Origin: Streptomyces sp. Edi4
GTDB taxonomy: Bacteria; Actinomycetota; Actinomycetes; Streptomycetales; Streptomycetaceae
Direction: 5' to 3'
Assembly (NCBI RefSeq): GCF_040253615.1
Contig: NZ_JBEJGY010000004.1
Span: 2,790,001 to 2,854,000 of the forward strand
DNA: 64,000 bases
A program made the position numbers and the translations under genes. Positions 23,089 through 30,614 of this stretch are shown in pieces (within the stretch, counting starts at the first letter, position 1; each line of letters opens with the position of its first letter). The notes beneath the pieces were generated by a model that was not told the DNA's origin, ran no database searches, and worked only from the letters and a program-made list of their open reading frames with translations.

Positions 23089-24119
23089 TGGAGCCGGTGT
23101 ACCACCCCGCCGGCGCGGACGGTGAGCTGCGCTCGGCCCTGACGGCCCTGAAGGTCGGCCGCTGGATGGCCATGCGTGATCTCCTGGCGGAGACCGGCGC
23201 GAACTGGCCCCTGCGGAGTTTCCGTACCCAGGTGCTCGGCATCAGGGCGGCCGGCTCGGACGTGACGGAGGCATGGCTGGCCGAGGAGCCGGACAGCTAT
23301 GACGCACATGTGATGCTCGCCCGCGTGTCGGCGGAGCGCGCGCTGCGCTCGCACCACCAGCGGCACGCCGCCGCCCAGGACCTGGAGCAGCGGGCCCGGC
23401 GCGCGGCGCTCACCGCGGCCGGCCGCGAGCAGCGCGACCCGGTGCCGTGGCTGTGCCTTCTGGCCCTGGCCCAGATCGACGAGCGCGCCCTGCGCGGGGA
23501 GCACAGGGCGCGGGCGGCCGAGCCCATGCTGCCGCCCGGCCCGTGGGGGCTGCTGCACGAGGTCAATCAGCGCGATCCGGGCAGCCGGGAGGCGTACCAC
23601 CGGGTGGTCCAGTTCCTGCTGGCCCGCCGGGCGCCGGAGTCCGCGGTCCTGGCGGACGTGGTCGACTTCGGCCGGTGGGTGGCGTCCTGGGCGCTCGATG
23701 GCTCGCCCCTGCTCCTGCTGCCGCTGTACGCGCTCGCCGAGCAGTGCCGCCGCCAGAGCGACCAGCGCCGGACGGTGACCTGGCGCCTGCGATGGGCGGA
23801 GGAGCCCGCGATCGGCTACACCCTTCGAGCGTTCCACTCCTGGTTCCTGCGCACGGATCCGGCCCGGTGCTCGGTGCTGGACCTCAACCATCTGGCCTGT
23901 GCCCTGTGGGCGGGGCACCAACTGGCGCGGGCCGACGCGGTGTTCGCGGCGATGGCGCCGTACGCCGCCCGGGAGCCGTGGGCCTCGGTGCACGACTACG
24001 GCGGCCAACCGCGCGCGGCCGAGTCCTTGTTCCTGCGGGCCCGGGCCGAGTCGGCCGCCGCTGCCAGGCGCGCCCCGGACCACCGGGCCGCCTCCTGGGG
24101 GACCCGCGCTCTCGATTGA
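23088..24119 (+). CDS. hypothetical helical-repeat protein
   Basis: ATG 23088; an in-frame ATG at 22926 would add only a Pro/Gly-rich shadow. 343 residues, nearly all helical with TPR-like pacing (WMAMRDLLAETGANWPLRSF, then ARVSAERALRSHHQRHAAAQ, then HLACALWAGHQLARADAVFA). Streptomyces carry several proteins of this length and style annotated as hypothetical, often next to transport or nitrogen genes. No catalytic motif is visible; a scaffold role is possible. It is separated from the next gene by a tandem repeat. Confidence 0.65.
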   Translation: MEPVYHPAGADGELRSALTALKVGRWMAMRDLLAETGANWPLRSFRTQVLGIRAAGSDVTEAWLAEEPDSYDAHVMLARVSAERALRSHHQRHAAAQDLEQRARRAALTAAGREQRDPVPWLCLLALAQIDERALRGEHRARAAEPMLPPGPWGLLHEVNQRDPGSREAYHRVVQFLLARRAPESAVLADVVDFGRWVASWALDGSPLLLLPLYALAEQCRRQSDQRRTVTWRLRWAEEPAIGYTLRAFHSWFLRTDPARCSVLDLNHLACALWAGHQLARADAVFAAMAPYAAREPWASVHDYGGQPRAAESLFLRARAESAAAARRAPDHRAASWGTRALD

Positions 24120-24139
24120 CACGCACCGCCTGATCCACA

Positions 24140-24199
24140 CCGCCCGCACACGTACAGGCTCACCGCCCGCACACGTACAGGCTCACCGCCCGCACACGT
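24140..24199 (+). repeat. 23-bp tandem repeat, 2.6 copies
   Basis: The unit CCGCCCGCACACGTACAGG plus CTCA starts at 24140 and 24163 with a partial third at 24186. It ends 23 bases before the permease start, inside what would be its 5' leader or promoter. ACGTAC inside each unit is a short palindrome, so it could be a repeated protein site. Confidence 0.85.
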
Positions 24200-24222
24200 T
24201 CTCCGCGCCTGGAGGTTCCTTC

Positions 24223-25746
24223 ATGTCTCGCCCGTCCCACCATCGCGCCGCCGGGGTCCACTCCGACGATCTGGTGCTGCGTGAGCTGGGTTACACGCCG
24301 CAGCTGTCGCGCCGCATGACCGGTTTCGGCAACGCGGCCATCTCGTTCTCCGTGATCAGCGTCCTGTCCGGGTGCATGACCCTGTACGGGTTCGGGCTGA
24401 CGACCGGCGGACCCGCGGTCATGATGTGGGGCTGGGTGATCGTCGGCGTCATGGTGCTGTTCGTCGGCGCCGGCCTGGCCGAGGTCACCTCCGCCTATCC
24501 CACGAGCGGCGCCCTGTTCTTCATGGCGCACAAGCTCGGCGGCAAGAAGTGGGGCTGGTACACCGGCTGGCTCAACCTGCTGGGCCTGCTCGGCGCGATC
24601 GCCGGGATCGACTACGGGTGCGCGCTGTTCACCGGCGCGCTCCTGAACCTCCAGTTCGGGTTCGCGCCCACCCCGAAGAAGATCATCCTGATCTTCTTCG
24701 CGATCCTGCTGCTGCACGCGGTGCTCAATCTGCGCGGGGTGCGCCTGGTCAACCTCCTCAACGGCATCAGCGTGTGGTGGCACCTGGTGGGGGTTGCCGT
24801 CATCGTGGCCGCCCTCGCCGTCGTACCCGCCCACCACCAGTCGGCCGGGTTCGTGTTCACCAAGTTCGTCAACGACACCGGCTGGTCGAGCAACCTGTAC
24901 GTGGTCATGATCGGGCTGCTGCTCGCGCAGTACACCTTCTCCGGTTACGACGCCTCCGCGCACCTGTCGGAGGAGACCGCCAACGCGCAGGTCGCGGCCC
25001 CCCGGGGGATCATGCGGGCCATCACCTGGTCGTGGGCGGCCGGGTTCGTCCTGCTCGCGGGCCTGACGTTCGCCATCCAGGACTACGCGGGCACCCAGGG
25101 CACCGACACCGGTGTCCCGCCGGCGCAGATCTTCCTCGACGCGCTCGGTCCCGGCGGGGCGAAGGCGCTGCTGCTGATCGTGATCGTCGCCCAGTTGTTC
25201 TGCGGCAACGCCGAGACCGCCGCGGCCTCGCGCATGATCTTCGCGTTCTCGCGTGACAACGCGCTGCCCGGCTCCCACCTGTGGCAGCGGGTCACGGGCG
25301 GCACCCCGAGGGCCGCCGTGTGGCTCTCGGTCGGGGTCGCCGCGATCATCGCGCTGCCATCGCTCTACAGTCCCACCGCGTACGGCGCCGTCACCGCGAT
25401 CAACGTCATCGGCATCACGCCCGCCTACGCCATCCCCATCTTTCTGCGGGTCAAGAACCGGCGCCGCTTCGTGCCCGGGCCCTGGCACCTGGGCCGCTGG
25501 GGTGTGCCCATCGGCGTCGTGGCCGTGGTCTGGGTGGCGTTCGTGACCGTGCTGTTCTGCCTGCCGCAGACCCGCCCGGCCACGGGTGGCCTCATGACCG
25601 TGGACACGTTCAACTACGCGCCCGCGGCCCTGGTCGTCATGCTCGTGCTGGCCGCCCTGTGGTGGCGGATCGCCCGTCGCGGCTACAGCGTGCCGGCCGC
25701 CGCCGTCGACCACGACATGGCCGACCTGGAAAGCGACGTCATCTGA
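24223..25746 (+). CDS. APC-family amino-acid permease
   Basis: ATG 24223 with GGAGG eight bases upstream. 507 residues, about twelve membrane segments. The N-terminal cytoplasmic part (DDLVLRELGYTPQLSRRMTG) and the first transmembrane region (FGNAAISFSVISVLSGCMTL) match the GABA/polyamine/choline-type branch of the amino acid-polyamine-organocation superfamily; TFSGYDASAHLSEET (about residues 244-258) is also typical. It is coupled to the next gene through TGATG, a glutamine-synthetase-like ligase, so it probably imports the amine or amino acid that the ligase glutamylates. Confidence 0.85.
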   Translation: MSRPSHHRAAGVHSDDLVLRELGYTPQLSRRMTGFGNAAISFSVISVLSGCMTLYGFGLTTGGPAVMMWGWVIVGVMVLFVGAGLAEVTSAYPTSGALFFMAHKLGGKKWGWYTGWLNLLGLLGAIAGIDYGCALFTGALLNLQFGFAPTPKKIILIFFAILLLHAVLNLRGVRLVNLLNGISVWWHLVGVAVIVAALAVVPAHHQSAGFVFTKFVNDTGWSSNLYVVMIGLLLAQYTFSGYDASAHLSEETANAQVAAPRGIMRAITWSWAAGFVLLAGLTFAIQDYAGTQGTDTGVPPAQIFLDALGPGGAKALLLIVIVAQLFCGNAETAAASRMIFAFSRDNALPGSHLWQRVTGGTPRAAVWLSVGVAAIIALPSLYSPTAYGAVTAINVIGITPAYAIPIFLRVKNRRRFVPGPWHLGRWGVPIGVVAVVWVAFVTVLFCLPQTRPATGGLMTVDTFNYAPAALVVMLVLAALWWRIARRGYSVPAAAVDHDMADLESDVI

Positions 25747-27182
25747 TGCCGAACCGTCCCCTCATGGGCCCGCTCCCCCACGTGCCCGCGCCCGCCCCGC
25801 ACGCCGCGAGCGGTGAGCGGGGCCCGCGGACCGGCCGGCTCGACCTCGAAGAACTGCGCACGGCCGTGAGCCGGGGCCGCATCGACACCGTGCTGCTCGC
25901 GCTGCCCGATCTCCAGGGCCGCCTCAAGGGCAAGAGGTACGGCGCGGCCCACTTCCTCGATCGGGTGGCGGGCGGCCACGCCGACCTGTGCGCCTACCTG
26001 CTCGCCACCGACGCCGCGATGAACCCGGTCGACGGATTCGCGCTCACGTCCTGGGAGAACGGGTACGCCGACCTGGCTCTCGCCCCGGATCTGAGCACGC
26101 TGCGGATGATGCCGTGGCAGCGTCGGACGGCCGTCCTGCTCGGCCACGCGCTCACCGCCCGCGAGCACCGGCCGCTCGCAGTGGCCCCGCGCCAGATGCT
26201 GCTCGACCAGATCGCGCGCCTGGCCGCCCACGGCCTGCACCCCATGGCCGGACTCGAAAGCGAGTTCCTGCTGTACGAGGGCGTGTTCGGCGAAACCCCG
26301 CGCATCGGGGACGGCGGCCTGAAACCGCTGACCGCCACGAACCTCGACTACGCGCTCGACCACCCGCCTGTCCTCGACCGTTTCCTGCGCCGCCTCCAGT
26401 CCGCCCTGGCCGGCGCCGGATCCCCGGTGGAAGCCGTCAAGACGGAGGCCGCGCCGGGACAGGTGGAAGTGACGTTCCCCTACGGCCCCGTCCTTGAGGC
26501 GTGCGACACCCATGTGCTGTTCAAGCACGCGGTCCGCACCCTCGCCGGCCGGGCCGGGCTGACCGCGACGTACATGGCCGCCCCGCAGACCGGCGTGGCC
26601 AGCGGACTGCACGTGCACGTCTCGCTGTGGCGCTCCGGCGACCCCGCGCTCGTCACCCTCGACGGCGACCTGTCCGACGTCGCGCGCCACGCGATCGGAG
26701 GCCTCGTGGAGGCGCTGCCGCAGCTGGCCCCGCTGTACGCCCCGAACACCAACTCCTACCGCCGGTTCGCCCCCGGCTCGTTCGCCCCGACCGGGACGAC
26801 ATGGGGCCACGACAACCGGACGTGCGCCATCCGCGTCGTCGGCCGGGGCAGCGGACTGCACCTGGAGGTACGCGTCCCGGGCGCCGACGCGAACCCGTAC
26901 CTGGCGGCTTCGGCCGTCCTGGCCGCGATCAGCCACGGCCTCGACCGGAACCTGACACCCCCGCCACCCCGGACCACCAACGCCTACCTCGCCCAGGACG
27001 CCCCCTCGCTGCCGCTCACCCTCGACGAAGCCCTGGCCGCCTTCCGCGAGAGCCCCCTCGCGCAGCAGGCGTTCGGCCCCGAAGTGGTGTCCCACTACGC
27101 CCACTTGGCGCAGGTCGAACTCGCCCACCAGCGCCACGCGGTCCCGGACACCGAACAGAACCGCTGGTTCACTCAGGCCTGA
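25746..27182 (+). CDS. glutamine-synthetase-like gamma-glutamylamine ligase
   Basis: ATG 25746 shares a base with the permease stop. 478 residues. The GS fold is clear: a beta-grasp N-terminal domain, the ATP/metal motif GLESEFLLYE (around 172-181), GQVEVTFPYGP (around 238-248), GLHVHVSLW (around 286-294), NSYRRFAPGSFAPT and NRTCAIRVVG. Streptomyces encode several such homologues (GlnA2, GlnA3, GlnA4) that do not make glutamine but glutamylate polyamines or ethanolamine. The partner permease supports that kind of role here. The exact substrate is not readable from sequence. Confidence 0.8.
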   Translation: MPNRPLMGPLPHVPAPAPHAASGERGPRTGRLDLEELRTAVSRGRIDTVLLALPDLQGRLKGKRYGAAHFLDRVAGGHADLCAYLLATDAAMNPVDGFALTSWENGYADLALAPDLSTLRMMPWQRRTAVLLGHALTAREHRPLAVAPRQMLLDQIARLAAHGLHPMAGLESEFLLYEGVFGETPRIGDGGLKPLTATNLDYALDHPPVLDRFLRRLQSALAGAGSPVEAVKTEAAPGQVEVTFPYGPVLEACDTHVLFKHAVRTLAGRAGLTATYMAAPQTGVASGLHVHVSLWRSGDPALVTLDGDLSDVARHAIGGLVEALPQLAPLYAPNTNSYRRFAPGSFAPTGTTWGHDNRTCAIRVVGRGSGLHLEVRVPGADANPYLAASAVLAAISHGLDRNLTPPPPRTTNAYLAQDAPSLPLTLDEALAAFRESPLAQQAFGPEVVSHYAHLAQVELAHQRHAVPDTEQNRWFTQA

Positions 27183-27254
27183 CGGCCCGGCGGGGGCCCG
27201 CAGAACCACACGCCCCACGCACGCCCCGCCCCGCGCACGCGGCCCGCCCCGCGC

Positions 27255-27720
27255 TCACAGCACGGGCGGCCGCCCCAGCCGGGTCATCCGCCACACCGTG
27301 CCCCACCCCATCGGCCGACGCGCCCCGCACGGCTGCCGCCAGCCCTCGACGAACCCGCCCCACCACGCCCTGAGGCCGGGCAGTGACCGGGTCCGAAGAA
27401 CGGTCAGCAGGATCCATACGCCGAGATGGACGGGGATCAGCGGGGCGGGAAGCCGGCGCCGCGCCAGCCAGACGCGGTTGCGCGCGGTGTACCGGTAGTG
27501 GCCCGCGTGCCGCGCGGGGGACGTCCTCGGGTGCTGGAGGACCAGCTCCGGCTCGTAGCGGATCTTCCAGCCCGCGTCGAGCGCGCGCCACGCCAGGGCG
27601 CACCGACGTCGTCCCGGAGGACCTGCTCTTCGCCCTCAGCACGCTCGGCGCCTCCCTGTACGCGATCGAAAGAGTCCGCCTCGGCGTCCAGGAACACCGG
27701 CCTCACCCGCAGGGCCCCGG
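27255..27720 (-). pseudogene. glycosyltransferase family 2 remnant
   Basis: Reading leftward, one frame gives the C-terminal third of a GT2 enzyme: LAWRALDAGWKIRYEPELV, then HPRTSPARHAGHYRYTARNR, then MGWGTVWRMTRLGRPPVL and a stop at 27255. Upstream of about 27608 the frame breaks (DDVGAPW in one frame, LAWRAL in another) and the catalytic N-terminal domain with its DxD motif is not recognisable. This is a decayed gene. Confidence 0.6.
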
Positions 27721-28435
27721 ACCTCGCCGCGTCCGCGCCCAGAACCCGCGACCAGAACCCGCGACCCGGCCCGCAGCCGGCCGGCCTGCGGTGAGTCCGC
27801 CCGCAGGAGGATGCCGAGGGCGTGACCGTCCCGTACCACCCAGGTGGCGTCGGTCGTCGCCGCGTCGACCGCGCCGCAGGTGGTCACCAACAGGCGTCGC
27901 GCGTCGGTGAGTTGGCTGTTTCGCGGCGTACGCGACGACATTCCCGTACGGTTCGCCGACCGGCGCCCACCGGCGCCCTCGCGCCCGGATCGTCCCGCGT
28001 TCCCGGCGTGCCCGGCCCGCTCCCCGTGCCCCGCCGCCAGGCCTTCGCGCTCCTCCCGCGTCGCCCTGGTGACCTGGCCGCCCTCGCCGAAGTAGGCGCG
28101 GGAGGGCCGGGCCCGCAGCGACCTGCCTTCGGCGGCCGGCCGGTACTGCTCGTGCGGGGTCAGGAGGTGGACCCGCGCCGCCGGCAGTTCCAGCGCGCCT
28201 CCGGACGAGAACGCGCACGCCGAACAGCAGGGGAGGGCCCCGCGGGGCCGCTCCACCGCCGCCTCCCTCAGACTGACCGGGGAGCATTCCCCACTTATGG
28301 TGGGCTCACCCAGGGGGCCCGGGGAGGCCTGGGGGACCCGGGGAGGCCTGGGGACGGGAAGGGCTTTGTAAGCTCGATGGGGCGCACCCACCCCGAGCCG
28401 TACCCCGCAGGCGCGGCCCCGCGAGAGGAATCACC
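27721..28435. other. degraded region upstream of the aminotransferase
   Basis: No intact gene is seen. The leftward frames contain patches that read like protein (ALELPAARVHLLTPHEQYRP, reminiscent of an FAD-linked oxidoreductase) with no continuous frame. A tandem repeat of CCCGGGGAGGCCTGGGG lies at 28318-28354, and the promoter of the aminotransferase should lie between it and 28436. Confidence 0.4.
28318..28354 (+). repeat. 18-19 bp tandem duplication
   Basis: Two adjacent copies of CCCGGGGAGGCCTGGGG(G)GA, the second one G shorter, about 80 bases before the aminotransferase start. AGGCCT inside is palindromic. Effect unknown. Confidence 0.8.
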
Positions 28436-29707
28436 ATGACCACCGAGCTGAGCTCCGACGCCCTGGCCGGGCTGCTCGACCGGGCCCGGAAGGACTACGA
28501 GGCGCTGGCCGCCCGCGGTCTCAAGCTCGACCTCACCCGGGGCAAGCCCGCGCCCGAACAGCTCGACCTCAGCGAGGACCTGCTGAGCCTGCCCGGCGGC
28601 CGCCACACCGCCGCCGACGGCACCGACGTACGCAATTACGGCGGCCTCCAGGGCCTCATGGAGCTGCGGGAGATCTTCGCCGGAGTGCTCCAGGTGCCGG
28701 CCGGGCAGCTGCTGGCCGCGGGCAACTCCAGCCTTGAGCTCATGCACGACTGCCTGGTGCACGCGCTGCTCAGCGTCCTGCCCGGCGCGCAGCGGCGCTG
28801 GGCGGACGAGGAGCGCGTGGCCTTCCTGTGCCCCGTGCCCGGCTATGACCGGCACTTCGCGCTGTGCGAGCGGTTCGGCATCGAGATGATCCCGGTGCCC
28901 ATGACCGACGCGGGCCCGGACATGGACGTCGTGGAGCGCCTGGTCGCCGAGGACGCGGCCGTCAAGGGCATCTGGTGCGTGCCGAAGTACAGCAACCCGA
29001 GCGGCGTCAGCTACAGCGACGAGACCGTGGCGCGCCTGGCCCGCATGGAGACCGCGGCCGGCGACTTCCGCGTCTTCTGGGACAACGCCTACGCCGCGCA
29101 CCACCTCACCGATGAGCCCGTGGAGATCGCCGACCTCCTCGGCGCGTGCGCAGGGGCCGGTCACGAGGACCGCGCGTTCGTCTTCGGCTCCACCTCGAAG
29201 ATCACGGCGGCGGGCGCCGGCGTCGCGTTCTTCGGCGCCTCGCCCGCCAATGTGCGCTGGCTGCTCGCCAACAACTCCAAGCGCTCGATCGGCCCGGACA
29301 AGGTCAACCAGCTGCGCCACGTGCTGTTCCTGCGCGACGCGGACGGCGTACGGATCCACATGGAGCGCCAGCGCGCCCTGCTGGAGCCCAAGTTCGCCAC
29401 CGTCCAGCGGATCCTGGAGAGCGAGCTCGGCGGCACGGGCCTGGCGACCTGGACGGTCCCCAAGGGCGGCTACTTCGTCACGCTCCAGGTGCCGGACGGC
29501 TGCGCCAAGGAGGTCGTGGCGCGGGCCGGCGCGGCGGGCGTGGTGCTGACCCCGGCCGGCGCGACGCACCCCTACGGCAACGACCCCCAGGACGCGACCA
29601 TCCGCATCGCGCCCAGCTACCCGGACCCGGCGGAGCTGGAGCAGGCGATCCTCGGGCTCACCGCGTGCGTGCGGCTCGTCGGATACGAGAAGCTGCTCGC
29701 CGCCTGA
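28436..29707 (+). CDS. aspartate aminotransferase-like PLP enzyme (class I/II fold)
   Basis: ATG 28436 with GAGAGGAA upstream. 423 residues. Pattern of the 'aminotransferase class I/II, Ic-type aspartate aminotransferase' group: LDLTRGKPAPEQLDLS near 29, RNYGGLQGLMELREIFA near 66, GNSSLELMH, PVPGYDRHF, KYSNPSGVSYSD, then the PLP-lysine region GSTSKITAAGAGVAFFG (the Lys in STSK), and an Arg for the alpha-carboxylate near ATIRIAPSYP. It transfers amino groups between aspartate-like donors and 2-oxo acids in the cytoplasm. It stands alone, convergent with the leftward ABC operon. Confidence 0.85.
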   Translation: MTTELSSDALAGLLDRARKDYEALAARGLKLDLTRGKPAPEQLDLSEDLLSLPGGRHTAADGTDVRNYGGLQGLMELREIFAGVLQVPAGQLLAAGNSSLELMHDCLVHALLSVLPGAQRRWADEERVAFLCPVPGYDRHFALCERFGIEMIPVPMTDAGPDMDVVERLVAEDAAVKGIWCVPKYSNPSGVSYSDETVARLARMETAAGDFRVFWDNAYAAHHLTDEPVEIADLLGACAGAGHEDRAFVFGSTSKITAAGAGVAFFGASPANVRWLLANNSKRSIGPDKVNQLRHVLFLRDADGVRIHMERQRALLEPKFATVQRILESELGGTGLATWTVPKGGYFVTLQVPDGCAKEVVARAGAAGVVLTPAGATHPYGNDPQDATIRIAPSYPDPAELEQAILGLTACVRLVGYEKLLAA

Positions 29708-29744
29708 TCCGCCCGCCCGCGCCGCGCCCGCGAGGACCCCGGGT

Positions 29745-30614
29745 CTACGACACGATGTCCTTGCGGGCGAAGCCGCGGAAGGCCAGCGCGAACAGGACGA
29801 GCGCGTACGCGACGGAGACCGCCGAGCCCTTCAGCATGCCGTCCCACTCCAGGTGCGGCTGGAGCGCGTCGGCCCAGGCGAACTGCCAGTGCGCGGGCAG
29901 GAAGTCGCGCCAGTCGCCGAGCGCGGTCACCGCGTCCAGGACGTTGCCGACGATGGTCAGGCCGACCGCGCCGCCGACCGCGCCGAGCGGCGCGTCGGTC
30001 CGGGTGGAGAGCCAGAACGCCAGCGCGGCGGTGACCAGTTGGGACACGAAGACGAAGGCGACCGCCGCCGCGAGGCGGGGCAGCGCCTGGCACGCGCCGA
30101 GCGCGCCGCCGGTGGGGATCTCCAGCGGCCCCCAGCCGTAGAACGCGGTCCCCGCCGCGAGCGCCACCAAAGGCAGCAGCACGATCGCCGCCGCGCTGAA
30201 GGCGAGCGCCACCGCCAGCTTCGACCACAGCAGCCTCGCCCGTGGCACCGGCGCCGCCAGCAGATAGCGCAGCGAGGACCAGCTCGCCTCGGAGGCGACG
30301 GTGTCGCCGCAGAACAGCGCGACCGGCACCACCAGCAGGAAGCCCGCCGAGACGAACAGGCACGTCGCGGCGAAATTGGCGCCGGACGCGGTGGCCGTGT
30401 CCATCAGGGTGATCCGGCCGTTCCGGCTGCTCGGGGTGCCGCCGATGGCGAAGGCGATGATCAGGACGAAGGGCAGCGCGCCGAGCACCGCGCCCATCAC
30501 CAGGGTGCGCCGGCGTTTGAGCTGGCGCAGGGCCTCGACGCGCAGGGGCAGGGTGCGCCCGGGCCGGTAGCCCGGCGCGGTCTCTTCCGCCGGGGACTCC
30601 ATCAGGGTGCTCAC
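29745..30614 (-). CDS. ABC-2 type transporter permease
   Basis: GTG at 30614, overlapping the upstream ATPase stop as GTGA. 289 residues with six predicted membrane segments, a large extracellular loop after the first (AIGGTPSSRNGRITLMDTAT) and LLAAPVPRARLLWSKL, characteristic of ABC-2 permeases next to an ATPase. It should form the membrane pore of the exporter whose ATPase is fused to a peptidase domain upstream. The substrate is not predictable. Confidence 0.85.
   Translation of the reverse strand: MSTLMESPAEETAPGYRPGRTLPLRVEALRQLKRRRTLVMGAVLGALPFVLIIAFAIGGTPSSRNGRITLMDTATASGANFAATCLFVSAGFLLVVPVALFCGDTVASEASWSSLRYLLAAPVPRARLLWSKLAVALAFSAAAIVLLPLVALAAGTAFYGWGPLEIPTGGALGACQALPRLAAAVAFVFVSQLVTAALAFWLSTRTDAPLGAVGGAVGLTIVGNVLDAVTALGDWRDFLPAHWQFAWADALQPHLEWDGMLKGSAVSVAYALVLFALAFRGFARKDIVS

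Noticed and set aside
24140..24199. CRISPR-like array.
   Set aside because: The units are directly adjacent with no spacers; it is a simple tandem repeat. No CRISPR array or cas gene was seen in the window.
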